Positions 31,516 through 41,047 of a stretch of 64,000 bases of DNA are shown here, piece after piece. The DNA is taken from positions 72,019,345-72,083,344 of the forward strand of contig NC_092794.1 in assembly GCF_918797505.1 (NCBI RefSeq). Direction: 5' to 3'. Below the pieces are notes generated by a model, which made no database searches, was not told the DNA's origin, and saw nothing but the letters and a program-made list of their open reading frames with translations. A program made the translations under genes and the position numbers. Source of the DNA: Bemisia tabaci. Taxonomy: Eukaryota > Arthropoda > Insecta > Hemiptera > Aleyrodidae. Position 1 is the first letter of the stretch, and every line of letters starts with the position of its first letter.

Positions 31516-32536
31516 CTTATCGTTGTCGACGATCGCTCAGAAATACGGTAGTATCGATAAAATCCGTCAAGATATCAAACGGAAGTTAAATACCATTCGC
31601 ACCGGAGAGGCGGACGCTCAGGTGACGTTGAAGAAAGTTTTCAAACCGTTGACAGATCCACTCGCAGTGTTGCAGAAAACTGTGTCGTCGTCGTCAACTC
31701 CCGCACTTGTCGCTGCTCCTCAGGAAAAGAAAACCAAGATCGAAGCTTCAAAATCGGAAACGAAAGATGGAAAAACGTTTGTTGATAGTTTATTTGCTTC
31801 GTTCGGATCACCGAAAAATATAAACAACGATGACGATTCAAAGGATGATGATGACGATGATGATGATGAATCGTTCCAAGATGCAACGGGTAAAGAACAA
31901 ACAACGAGTCGCACTGAAGACGACGACGTCGATTCTCGAAACACAATCACTGCCCCGCACGTACAGTTCTACTTGGACGATCTGGAGAAACAACCGAAAC
32001 AATCCGATACCACGTATGGTGTGCGGAAAGCGATCAACGGAAACTATCTTATCGGAAACCGAACCATAAGTTTCGATTCGGACGGACGACTAATCTTGGA
32101 CGGTGGCGATGAGGTGTTCGAACCGACACCCGGGTTCTTGGAGCTCATTTTTATGAAACATCCGCGTAATTACACAGCAGATGATCGTGCTAATTTCCAA
32201 CGAGTAGTTACGCTCACCAATGCGCATTGGAGGAATCACCATCCACACGGTAGACCCAACTCGAACCGCAGTCAAAAATACCGCGATCTCATCAAACCTT
32301 TGTTCGCTACATCGACTCCGAGATCAACGAGAAAGTCATCGCGTAAAAAACTGAAGAAAGGCTCCGGTATCAAAATTCACCGTGCGAAACGGGAACTCGT
32401 CTATTGGGACGATCCGAACGAATTGGTCCAACGTCTCGTTTTACTTGTAGCTTCGAAACAAGCTGGTCACACCGATCACGATCGTGAAATTCTGAGTATC
32501 GTCGAAGAGCTTCGCGAAGCAGATTACATCCACTAA
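31508..32536 (+). CDS. Polinton X protein (conserved, function unknown), 342 aa
   Basis: The real ATG is at 31508 inside the ATPase stop region; a start nine bases upstream is not ATG. The N-terminus is a helical coiled-coil-like region (about 1-60). It is followed by a disordered linker with a poly-Asp tract (about residues 105-120), and then a globular domain with YGVRKAINGNYLIGNR, FEPTPGFLELIF, HPRNYT and NSNRSQKYRDLI. After a basic stretch (RKSSRKKLKKGSG) comes a C-terminal domain VYWDDPNELVQRL-like, with AGHTDHDREILSIVEELREA. The globular block is a recurrent uncharacterised Polinton domain (I recall it as a DUF). A structural or assembly role is plausible. Polinton 2 encodes the same protein with a different poly-Asp length. 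Confidence 0.85.
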   Translation: MDNLSLSTIAQKYGSIDKIRQDIKRKLNTIRTGEADAQVTLKKVFKPLTDPLAVLQKTVSSSSTPALVAAPQEKKTKIEASKSETKDGKTFVDSLFASFGSPKNINNDDDSKDDDDDDDDESFQDATGKEQTTSRTEDDDVDSRNTITAPHVQFYLDDLEKQPKQSDTTYGVRKAINGNYLIGNRTISFDSDGRLILDGGDEVFEPTPGFLELIFMKHPRNYTADDRANFQRVVTLTNAHWRNHHPHGRPNSNRSQKYRDLIKPLFATSTPRSTRKSSRKKLKKGSGIKIHRAKRELVYWDDPNELVQRLVLLVASKQAGHTDHDREILSIVEELREADYIH

Positions 32537-32556
32537 ATATAGGTTCCGCACAAAAA

Positions 32557-32892
32557 ATGAGTCACACCGACCGGTTTGGAAGATCGAAAGGAACTTACGT
32601 TCGCAACACAAAGCAAGGTCTCAAAGGTGACGGTTTCTTACTGGATCCCGACGGAAATTATCTCGTATCCAACAAACGGATCCGACAACTGCAAGATCCC
32701 GAAGAGGATACCGACGCCGTGAACAAACAATGGACAGACTCGAGGTGGACGGAAGCTATGAATTTAGCACAGCTTTGTTTGCAGAGAATGGAAGAATACA
32801 AAAGTATCGCGCAACGACTCGAGACGAAATTATCACGACTGGAAAATAGAATCAGTCAACTAGAGGTTGTGAATCGAATGAAAGGAAAATAG
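32557..32892 (+). CDS. Y1: small fibre-like protein with C-terminal coiled coil, 111 aa
   Basis: It opens MSHTDRFGRSKG and has a central block GDGFLLDPDGNYLVSNKRI-RQLQDP followed by DAVNKQW. This resembles the short NKRI.NV.DP..DAVNK.Y repeats of phage tail-fibre proteins. The rest (about 65-111) has a heptad-like coiled coil (LETKLSRLENRISQLEVV). A trimeric stalk or attachment role is a reasonable inference but not proven. It lies 20 bp after X and is followed 7 bp later by the paralogue Y2. Intact. Confidence 0.75.
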   Translation: MSHTDRFGRSKGTYVRNTKQGLKGDGFLLDPDGNYLVSNKRIRQLQDPEEDTDAVNKQWTDSRWTEAMNLAQLCLQRMEEYKSIAQRLETKLSRLENRISQLEVVNRMKGK

Positions 32893-32899
32893 TGTTGAG

Positions 32900-33205
32900 A
32901 TGAGTCACACGGACGGTTTTGGCCGATCGAAATTCCGCCGCGGTCCAAAAGGTGACGGATTCTCACTGGATTCCGACGGAAATTATATCGCATCGAACAA
33001 ACGGATTCGTCAAGTGCAAGATTCCGAAAGCGATGAGGATGCGGTGAACAAACAATGGTCCGAACGGAAGTGGAAGGAAGCCAAGAAATTAGCTCAACAC
33101 TGTCTGGAGCGTATCCACCAACTTCAGCAATCTTACAATCGTCTGGTTAAAATAGTAGCAACGAAACAGCATTTGAATCGAGAGAGCGGACGACGTCGAC
33201 GGTAA
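32900..33205 (+). CDS. Y2: paralogue of Y1, basic C-terminus, 101 aa
   Basis: The first 60 residues match Y1 almost position by position (MSHTDGFGRSK, GDGFSLDSDGNY, NKRIRQVQD, DAVNKQW). The second half diverges and ends in an arginine-rich tail (NRESGRRRR). The tandem arrangement points to a local gene duplication followed by divergence of the C-terminal half. The predicted coiled coil is shorter. Six bases separate its stop from the integrase ATG. Both paralogues are kept intact in Polinton 2, suggesting separate functions. Confidence 0.75.
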   Translation: MSHTDGFGRSKFRRGPKGDGFSLDSDGNYIASNKRIRQVQDSESDEDAVNKQWSERKWKEAKKLAQHCLERIHQLQQSYNRLVKIVATKQHLNRESGRRRR

Positions 33206-33210
33206 ATATC

Positions 33211-34158
33211 ATGTCGGCAGAAAAACGTGGGATCGTCGAGGAGCTACATAAACCTGCACGACGAAACTATCCGCGTCGTAAAGTACGGATTCTCGGATTG
33301 TTCGATTTATGGCAAGCCGATCTCGTCGAGATGCAACCGTACGCCTCGGTCAACAAAGGATACAGATATCTCCTCACCGTCATCGACGCGTGCTCGAAAA
33401 AGGCGTGGGCCGAACCGCTCAAATCGAAAACGGCCACGGATGTCACTTTTGCTCTGCAACGCGTTCTCAAAGCAGCCGGAAAGTCACCGAAACATTTACA
33501 AGTCGACATGGGCTCGGAATTCTACAACTCCAAATGTCAAGCATTGATGAAGCGTCACAAGATCAATATGTACAGCTCGTACTCAACAACCAAAGCCTCC
33601 ATTGTCGAGCGATTCAACCGAACGCTCAAAACGAAGATGTGGAAAGAGTTCAGCGCGCAAGGATCTTACAAGTGGGTAGATCTATTACCGAAACTCATCC
33701 GTGAATATAACGGGAGCGTTCATCGCACAATCGGGATGAAACCAATCGATGTCACCGAAAAGGATATACCGATGATCCTGCAAAAGCTTCGTGGACCGCC
33801 GCTGAGTAAAATTGAAAAGAGACGTCTGGCCAGACGAAAACTGAATGTCGGTGATCACGTCCGGATCTCGAGACTCAAAGCCATGTTCGAGAAAGGATAC
33901 ACACCGAATTGGAGCACGGAAATTTTCAAGATTGTCAGCGTCAATCCCACCGTTCCGATCACGTACGATCTGAAAGACGCACACGATACGATCATCAAAG
34001 GAAAATTTTACCGCGAAGAACTCCAACCCACCAACTATAAAGATACGTTCCTGGTGGAGAAAATTCTGCGTCGCAAGAAAAACCAGGTCTTTGTCAAATG
34101 GTTGGGTCTGGACGCGAGTCACAATAGTTGGATCGATAGTTGGATTTCGTATAAATAA
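33211..34158 (+). CDS. INT: Polinton retroviral-type integrase with chromodomain, 315 aa
   Basis: This is the integrase of Polinton 1. The DDE core is readable: D37 in DLWQADLVEM, D99 in HLQVDMGSEFYN and E133 in KASIVERFNRTLK. It lacks an N-terminal HHCC zinc domain, as is usual in this family, but keeps the KPARRNYPRRKVR lead. The C-terminal part (about 277-308) is a chromodomain-like block (FLVEKILRRKKNQVFVKWLGLDASHNSWID), which in related enzymes reads histone marks at target sites. Six-bp target duplications are the expected product, and two are represented here (TACCCG, and a predicted TTGAGG). The ATG at 33211 is in good phase; 33227 onward in other frames is shadow. The C-terminal end differs from the Polinton 2 copy. 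Confidence 0.95.
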   Translation: MSAEKRGIVEELHKPARRNYPRRKVRILGLFDLWQADLVEMQPYASVNKGYRYLLTVIDACSKKAWAEPLKSKTATDVTFALQRVLKAAGKSPKHLQVDMGSEFYNSKCQALMKRHKINMYSSYSTTKASIVERFNRTLKTKMWKEFSAQGSYKWVDLLPKLIREYNGSVHRTIGMKPIDVTEKDIPMILQKLRGPPLSKIEKRRLARRKLNVGDHVRISRLKAMFEKGYTPNWSTEIFKIVSVNPTVPITYDLKDAHDTIIKGKFYREELQPTNYKDTFLVEKILRRKKNQVFVKWLGLDASHNSWIDSWISYK

Positions 34159-34162
34159 TATG

Positions 34163-34325
34163 CAACGTGTTTGCGTTTTCTAAACGTGTTTGCGTTTTTT
34201 AAACGTGTTTGCGTTTTCGAAACGTGTTTGCGTTTTCGAAACGTGTTTGCGTTTTCGAAACGTGTTTGCGTTTTCGAAACGTGTTTGCGTTTTCAAAACA
34301 TGTTTGCGTTTTCTAAACGCGAACT
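34163..34325 (+). repeat. 19-bp minisatellite between INT and TIR, Polinton 1
   Basis: About eight units of type cgtgtttgcgttttcgaaa follow the integrase stop, with alternation taaa/cgaaa at one site. The unit includes a CGTTTTCGAAACG partial palindrome. The ORF across it is a repeat artefact. Confidence 0.93.
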
Positions 34326-34379
34326 ATTTGAAACTGTAACTGTAACTGTAAATATCCAATAAAAATTTTTGATTCGTCA

Positions 34380-34905
34380 AACTGCTGAACATTGCAATAT
34401 CCATTCCAAGCGCACACTAGTACAAAATTTGAAATTACCGAATCAGACCCTAATCTACAGTATCAGATACCAGGCCCATACTGCAAGATACGGTCTTTCG
34501 AAACCGAAAAATTTTACAAGTCCGAAAATCCGAATTTTTTGCACAATCTGGCAACACTGTACGGAAAAATCAACTAATTTCTCGCCCCATCTGGCAACAC
34601 TGTAAAATGCAATGTTGCAAAATGTCACCAATAAATAAATCATTTATTTACCTGCCCCGTTCGGCAACGCTGCTGCGCCATCTTGAAAAATACACCATTG
34701 CATAACCCGAAAAATGAAGGGGCATTATTACACGATTGCATAACCCGCATACTGAAGGGGCAACATGCAATACTTTCTTTTTACAGCGTTGCCATATTGA
34801 ACAATAATCCCTATACAACGCTGTAATTTAATTCATATTTTTCTGCACAATCATGCAACGCTGTTGGATAATTTACTGGGCTCAAGTCGCTATTTTCATA
34901 CTACT
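34380..34905 (+). repeat. Right TIR of Polinton 1
   Basis: The TIR ends ...AGTCGCTATTTTCATACTACT at 34905. The last three bases ACT match the AGT terminus of the other two elements. The interior holds several GCAAC(A/G)CTG motifs in both orientations. The next six bases, 34906-34911 (CTTTGC), are the expected target duplication; the partner at the left end is not visible. Confidence 0.88.
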
Positions 34906-35203
34906 CTTTGCTTCTCTCCGTTTCCTAATTCTAAGGAAACAGGGTTCTTCGATCAACACCACATGGATCCTTAAATTTAGGACACAGAAGTGATTCCCTC
35001 GTTTCCTAATTTTGAGGAAACAGTTTTCCCGTTTCAAGTATCCGTTAGTCTGTTTCAAGAAAACGTATACGTGGTTCAAGAAAGCATGGTTTTCTTAACT
35101 CAACACAATTTTGTTACCTTGGATCGAGATAACTGTTGGCTTGTTCCAAGCTAACACCGTGTTGAAATTAGGAAACTTTTTAAGGATACATGTTTCCTTA
35201 AAT
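34906..35203. other. Spacer between Polinton 1 and the gypsy remnant, with repeated TTTCCTAATTT motifs
   Basis: Motifs of the form gtttcctaatt(c/t)t-aggaaac occur at about 34919 and 35000 and inverted or partial versions at about 35163 and 35188, with ccttaaatttagg at 34971 and 35190. No gene is recognised. Confidence 0.5.
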
Positions 35204-36580
35204 TTAGGACAAGTTTTTTTTCAGTGTACAGAAATCATTTTGATAACCTCTCAACACGTTATCCATAGTTCTTTGGAAAGCAGAAGGTGCATTTTTCAGT
35301 CCAAAAGGTAAACGCAAATACTCAAATTTACAGTTCTCAAAACTGAATGCGGTTTTGGGGATAGATTCTTCGTCTAACAGAATCTGATTAAATCCACTAA
35401 AAAGATCTAGTGCTGAAAAATACTGGCATCTACCCAGCATACTCAAGGTGTGGTTCAGGACGGGTATTGGGTAAGAATCCCCTACAGTAACTTTATTTAA
35501 CGCTCTAAAGTCGATTACTATTCGATATTTTCTTTTCCCGGAACTATCCGCTTTTTTGGGAACAATCCACAGCGGAGAGTTCCACGGAGAATAACTGGGT
35601 CTAATGACGCCGGTTTCAAGCATTTGATCGAGCTGTCTGCGAATTTCTTCCTTTAGTGCAAACGGGTACTGATAAGGGCGTACATTGATCGGATTATCGC
35701 ACGTGGTGATAATTTTATGCTTGACATCATTAGCAAAGGTCAGAGGTTGACCCTCGATAAAGAACACATCGTTGTACTCGAGCGCAACGTCTTTAATTAC
35801 TTGATATTCTTCCGCGTTGAGGTGATCGGCACGCAACATTGACAGATCAAACCTCTTTTTAGACGTTTCGAAGTTGTGAATTGAGGTTTTACCCTTCTTA
35901 CCCTCAAATTTCTTTAAAACATTTAATTGATTTTTGTCCGTAACTTGGATCAAATAAACATTTGCAGGTTCACACGGAATGAAGCCCGTCGGAGTCATTT
36001 TGTAAGTAGTATCGGAATGATTGAATATAGAACAAGTAGCCAAACCATTCTCTACATTAGTTAGGCAACTAGGAATTTCCAAATTTTTCCCAAGTTTAAC
36101 CTGTGGTATAAAGACTTCTGTTTCCGTGGTATTCACAGGAACCTTAATAATTTTTTCCGAAAACGGAGGAGAGATAATTTTTGTGATTTTGGGATTGGTG
36201 TCGTGAAAAAGCAAAGGAATACTGATTTTCTCCGCCTCCAGGCTTTGTTTTTTAAAATCAACATTCATTTTTAACTCTTTCAAGATATCAATTCCAATAA
36301 GTACATCAAAGAAATCATGAAATTTATACATCAACAATCTAAAATAACCCTTTTGTTTAAATATTCCGGGGATCGGGGCATAAACGCATTCATCCGAAAT
36401 TCTGGATCCATGTGGCGTGCTTATCTCCATTTTTAAACTTCGAATAAATTTTGGAAATAATTGTTTAGCCAGTTCAGGGTTTAAAAATGAACTGGTACTA
36501 CCACAATCAATTAAAATTTTTGCGTACTTAAAATCAGGAATAATAATGTACGGCAAAATATTTCTCGTAGTGCTGTTCAA
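35204..36580 (-). pseudogene. Ty3/gypsy pro-RT, truncated before the RT catalytic YxDD
   Basis: The N-terminal part is an aspartic protease (LIDCGSTSSFLN, then VLIGIDILKEL). RT begins around residue 300 (GVIRPSYSPWNSPLWIVPKK, then YRIVIDFRALNKVT and FSALDLFSGFNQILL). It stops soon after LRLPFGLKNAPSAFQRTMD, so the YxDD box, RNase H and integrase are missing. The last few residues come from flanking DNA. In the protease active site, the usual D-(T/S)-G is D-C-G. The element lies on minus with its 5' end at about 39390. It cannot be autonomous. Confidence 0.88.
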
Positions 36581-37743
36581 GTTAAGTTCGGATCTTCCGA
36601 GGCTACTATCTGAAAAAAAGGAGTAGTCTCAATTTCTTCCGGCACTTCTTCTACAAAAATCTCATTATCATTTGTCGCATCCACTTCACATTCGTTAGAG
36701 TGTGTGTCAGTGACGTGAGCATGAGATATTCCAGACATAGGAATAGCTTTATTTGTAGCAACATTGTTACTACCTGAAGGGCGATTGTTGAATCGTTGGT
36801 TCTGATTATTTGGTCTATTTTGACCTTGGCCTTGATTCTGATTTTGATAATTGGGTTTGAACTGCCCTTGATTACCAAATTTTTTATTATTTTGGGAGTT
36901 ATTCTGAGAATAATTTTGAGAATAATTACCCTTATTTCCCTGTTTATTTTGTGAATTTTGACCTTTGTTCTGGTTTTGCTTTTTCCCACCAGAGCCACCA
37001 GAACTATTTCCTTCATAATTACTCAAATTTTCAAATTGAAATTCATTGGTCATAAGGTTAAGAGCCTCAGCCAATGATAACGGGTTACGGGATTTTAGGT
37101 ACTGCCTAAGCGGATCCCTAAGTCCACGTAAAAATACTTGCAAAGCTAGTTCATTGATGAAATCCTTATGAGCTAGTCTGCGATGAGTATTCATGAAAGC
37201 AATAATCAAGTTCAATTGATAGGTCAGACGATTGTAAAAATCAATCGGTTTCTCATTAGAATTTTGAGATAACCGACATAATTAGATGGTGAGCGTGCGA
37301 TCAGTTTTCCGATCACCATAGAATTCGGTCAACTTTTCTTTTAATTGAGGCCAATTTTCATAATCAAAGTTTCCAAGTTGAATCTGGGCTTGTCCCTTAA
37401 TAATCTTGGAAAGGATTCCGCGCAAAAGGCGAGAATTCTGAATATGATTAGGTTCATTTCTTATAAAGAAAGAATTGTTTAATTGATCGCAAATTTTTAT
37501 AAATTGGGGCAATAAATTCGTTTCACCTTTAAATTCAGGGATCGAATTTATATCCGAATTTTTCAAAAAGAAAGGATTATCATTATTTCTCCGTTCTAAT
37601 TGATTAACTATAGTTTGAAGACGCGTGAATTCAGCAAGGAATTCCTGTTGATTCATGTCGTTTTCAGGATTATTATTTTCGGGAATGTCTCCGTCAGGAA
37701 ATTCAAATCTAGCAGGTCTTAGAAATTGATTTGGATTCGCCAT
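36577..37743 (-). pseudogene. Ty3/gypsy gag, broken by a frameshift or stop near 37216-37281
   Basis: The N-terminal half (37743-37282, MANPNQFLRPARF...) and the C-terminal half (37215-36577, ALQVFLRGLRDPLRQY, SLAEALNLMTNEF) lie in different phases. The C-terminal part has a long Asn/Gln/Gly-rich tract and no clear CCHC knuckle. It overlaps the pro-RT start by 4 bp, the usual gypsy arrangement. Both halves read well alone, so the break looks recent. Confidence 0.8.
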
Positions 37744-37812
37744 AAATCAAAGCGTTAAATTAATGTGGATTTATTTACCCAACTCATTAGTTGAAAATTA
37801 ATTTAAGGTAAT

Positions 37813-38196
37813 TTAATCTTCATTCATTAAGAGAAAATAAAACATTTTCTTAATGATGACGTATTGCGCGTAACGTTTCTGTCGTGAATATAAAGGAGCA
37901 GTGAAGTTTTCCTCAAGGCGTTCCTTGATTCCAATGCTAATTGGATCGCTATACTCATTAGATGAGAACAGAAAATCCCATATCAAACGAGTAGCGTCAT
38001 CGATTTCTAGTTCTTCAATATTCGTTTCTCTGGCTAACCTAGTTAAATCTAGGACGAGAGGACAAATGGGATGAAGATACGAGAACATGGATAAACTTAA
38101 ACAAATTTCAAGGGCGTAACTGTAAGGAAACACCTTGCAATTTGTAGAAAAATGACTTTCGAATAATCTCCGGAGGCCTAACAGTAAGGAAATCAC
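37813..38196 (-). CDS. Unidentified ORF upstream of gypsy gag, 127 aa
   Basis: Lies between gag and the other upstream ORF on the same strand. The predicted protein is helical (LEICLSLSMFSYLHPIC, then EELEIDDATRLIWDF) and ends KKMFYFLLMNED. I do not recognise a domain. It could be an extra ORF of this gypsy lineage or a decayed segment of a larger one. Confidence 0.5.
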   Translation of the reverse strand: MISLLLGLRRLFESHFSTNCKVFPYSYALEICLSLSMFSYLHPICPLVLDLTRLARETNIEELEIDDATRLIWDFLFSSNEYSDPISIGIKERLEENFTAPLYSRQKRYAQYVIIKKMFYFLLMNED

Positions 38197-38381
38197 TCCG
38201 CAAATTATTTCTGAAAGAGTAATTTAATCTGTAGCCCTAATCTAGGGAGTCACTACAAAAAGAGAAAAATCTCAAAATAATATTTAGCAAAGAAAAGAAA
38301 ATTCACTTAAAATCAAAAAATGGGGGATGGTCAGAATATTATCAATCATTACATAAACTCACAGAAAGAAGGCGATGATCT

Positions 38382-38921
38382 TCATCTTCGGAGCGGGCAA
38401 GTGTGAAAATCGAGGTAATCGGAGTTGGAATCTCGAATCTGGAGTCCGGAGGGCGTGCTGATCAATCTGTCCCAGCGGGGTCCCAAGTACTCGTCAAAGC
38501 ACCCAATGGATTTCCAGGGAATGCTCGGGGCAGGAACGGGTTTGAGTTGGATCTTGGCTTCCGGAAGATGTCTTAACGGCAAGCGAAACCACAGGAAAGA
38601 CCAGGCACGATGACGCTTCAGACCAGACTCTACGATGGCAAAATCTCCGTCACGCTTGTAATTCTCTATGATAGACTTAGAGAGTCTAGGAGCACCGAAG
38701 TAAGAAAACGCTTCAATATTGTCAATGTAGACAATGACACGATCTTGAGTGCGACGTACTTCAATCGGCCAGTCTTGACGAAATCGTGAATTGAGATGAT
38801 AATCGTAAATGATTGATAAGAGCTTCTGTTCCTCCTTCTCGTTGGCGTAGATGAAGCGACGTTCCGTTCTGGCTGGTACAGGAAGATCGGAACCGTAGCG
38901 AGAAAAAATGTCAACGGACAT
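38382..38921 (-). CDS. Unidentified first ORF of the gypsy element, 179 aa
   Basis: Its ATG at 38921 is about 60 bp after the primer-binding site, the place where gag normally starts. The protein has RRFIYANEKEEQKLL, IEVRRTQDRVIVYIDNI and a Pro/Trp-rich C-terminal half, but no zinc knuckle or capsid motif. The frame is intact over 180 codons next to a broken gag, which argues that it is a genuine reading frame. Function unknown. Confidence 0.6.
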   Translation of the reverse strand: MSVDIFSRYGSDLPVPARTERRFIYANEKEEQKLLSIIYDYHLNSRFRQDWPIEVRRTQDRVIVYIDNIEAFSYFGAPRLSKSIIENYKRDGDFAIVESGLKRHRAWSFLWFRLPLRHLPEAKIQLKPVPAPSIPWKSIGCFDEYLGPRWDRLISTPSGLQIRDSNSDYLDFHTCPLRR

Positions 38922-38982
38922 AGAAACAGTTACGTTCGGGAGCGAATAGGTCGTTTTTATTTTCCGCGAAAATACGGGAAAA

Positions 38983-39000
38983 TCCTAGCGACGAGCGCCA
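38983..39000 (-). other. Gypsy primer-binding site candidate
   Basis: On minus, TGGCGCTCGTCGCTAGGA directly follows the LTR end and begins with the diagnostic TGG complementary to a tRNA CCA end. A TGGCGC start recalls tRNA-Ser or tRNA-Arg primed elements; the tRNA cannot be assigned by eye. Confidence 0.6.
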
Positions 39001-39390
39001 GTTAATAGATTGCTAATTTAGTAGCAGAGCGGCAACTGCGCCAGAGCAATATGCTCAGAGCAAAATAATAAATTCAAAGTACGGAATACAATGAAGATTT
39101 ATTAAGTTCACAGAATAGAATTACAACTGACACATTAAAACGGGTAGGAACGAACGTACTAACGGCAGAGGGAACCGGGCCTAACTGGTATCACCAAAGA
39201 GAGACTGCGATTGAATTTGGAAGGATTCGGGTGTCATTTTATAATGACATCTTATCTAGGTCGATTGACGTAAAATGGGAGAAAAGGTCAATCGAATATC
39301 CGCAGTTAGCTAAAACAATTGCTTAATTAAGAAGCGTCAGCGAAGCTGTGCTTTTGTCTATCAATATTTGGAAACCAAATAATGTTACAC
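39001..39390 (-). repeat. Gypsy 5' LTR (approximate)
   Basis: Bounded inside by the primer-binding site. A TATAAAA motif (minus, about 39232-39243) and an AATAAA signal (minus, about 39093-39099) are in the correct order for an LTR. The outer edge is a guess near TGTAACATTATTTGG, since no second LTR exists in the window. Confidence 0.5.
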
Positions 39391-40160
39391 GTGCCATTAT
39401 TGCCAATTGGGCGAGAAAATGGGATAGAACATAACTTGTATGTGTTTTTAAGAATTAATAATTAATCCTTTAGAAGTTCGGAAATCGTTTCAGCTGCGGT
39501 CTTCCTGTTGATCCGGCAGTATTATGCTGCCCTTATGAGGTGCTATAGGTAGCCCCAACCTAACCCCCCCTCCCACCCAACCAAACGAAAGAATTTGAAT
39601 GCGTGAATGTTTTAAGCTTGGATTGAAATATTTTAAATTCGAGAATCACTGTTTCCTGGCCTCCTGAATGCATCCCTACAATTTTAAACAAATTTCATAA
39701 AATTTCGTGCGTAAAATTTCACGCGAATAAAGTTCATGGAATTTTGCAGATGATGCACCATTTGGAAGAACTGAGAACTTATAGTTGACGTTCATAATGA
39801 ATAATAAATATTACAATAACACTCGGATAGTTTGCCTTCAATTTTATCGGACAGGCAAAAATGTGGAAAACAAGAGTTATGATGTCTCAGTCCTTACTTT
39901 GTAGTTTGCCGGTACCTAAGGAAATTTTCAAAACCAATTAATTGAATAGGTAGAAAAAGAGAGAAGGAAAAATAAATAAATGACATTAAAATAATCAATT
40001 TCCATGTCGAGCGAGCACAGGAAACTAAATAAACAGTCAGAAAATTATTGGGGAAGCACCACGTAATAAATTCAAACGCCGCGCCAAGGCTAGAGGATTC
40101 TCTTACGTCATCCAGATGACCGGCAACGAAAACGGCTGCCTGGGTTTTTTCTCCACCGAT
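39391..40160. other. Unannotated stretch
   Basis: No gene is recognised. There is a C-rich run (about 39557-39590, cctaaccccccctcccaccc). Remaining frames are short and unlike any known protein. Confidence 0.4.
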
Positions 40161-40162
40161 TA

Positions 40163-40465
40163 GATTTATACGTAAAAAAATTAGACTTAAACGTTTTAGA
40201 CGTAAACCATTTAGACCCAAACTAATTAGACCTGAACAATTAATTAGACGTAAACTAATTAGACGTAAGATTGTAAGATTTAATGCGACATTCCCAACAA
40301 TTATTAGATGCTAAATAATTAGACGACCCTTTTTTAGACGCAAAACAATTAGACCTAGTGGTCGTTAGACGTCTAACAATTAGACGCTAACACTTTAGAC
40401 GTAAACCTTTTAGACTTGAAAAGGTTAGACTGTAAATTTTTAGACGTTAACTATTTAGACCCAAA
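40163..40465. repeat. Degenerate short repeat, TTAGACGTAAA type, about 18 copies
   Basis: The core ttagacg or ttagac recurs about every 14-20 bases, mostly followed by taaa or caaac, with spacer variations. The block ends at the C-run at about 40470. Confidence 0.8.
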
Positions 40466-40470
40466 CGGTA

Positions 40471-41047
40471 CCCCCCCTCACAAAGTAGGCTTTTCATTTA
40501 TTGAACAAAAAGCAGAGAGAGAGAACAAAGGAACATCTAGAGGTCACATTCTCATCATAGTGAGAGACAAAAAAAAAACAAACAGAGCGCTCCAAGTGAA
40601 CTGGGGAAACCAAGAGACAAATCAAGATAAAATATCACTGAGTGCATACTGACATTTTTAATATTTTTAGCATAAATCTTATGCAAACGCACAAATAAGA
40701 TGATTTCCAATGGCATATCTGTTCTTTTTCAAATAATCTTTCTCATTACCTAGAAAAGGAAACTGGCAACATTACTATTTCAGTTACCGTGTAATCACTG
40801 TGGCCACGATTTTAATAGGTTTGGTCTTGCCATTAACTGAAACTACAGGATACCCCTTCAACTATAACCAACTTCTGTGCTCAGTAACATTATGTAGTCA
40901 TAGGAATTAGGACCAACAATATCAATAAGTATTCAATTGTATGCAACAACTGCAGGCTACGCTTTTAACTATCACCATCTGTGCTCACAAGCATTACTCG
41001 GAGTCACAGTAAAAAAAAGATCACCATTGAACTGCTCTTTTTTGGTG
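40471..41047. other. Unannotated stretch
   Basis: No gene, clear repeat or regulatory feature recognised; the frame at 40416-40652 is low-complexity and unsupported. Confidence 0.4.

Noticed and set aside
33685..34122. 145-residue antisense ORF within the integrase (also at 61533-61970)
   Set aside because: Shadow frame, present in both copies only because the integrase is conserved.
39500..39530. Text similar to the 5' end of 18S rRNA (cctgttgatccggcag)
   Set aside because: Only a short coincidence; no further rRNA sequence follows.
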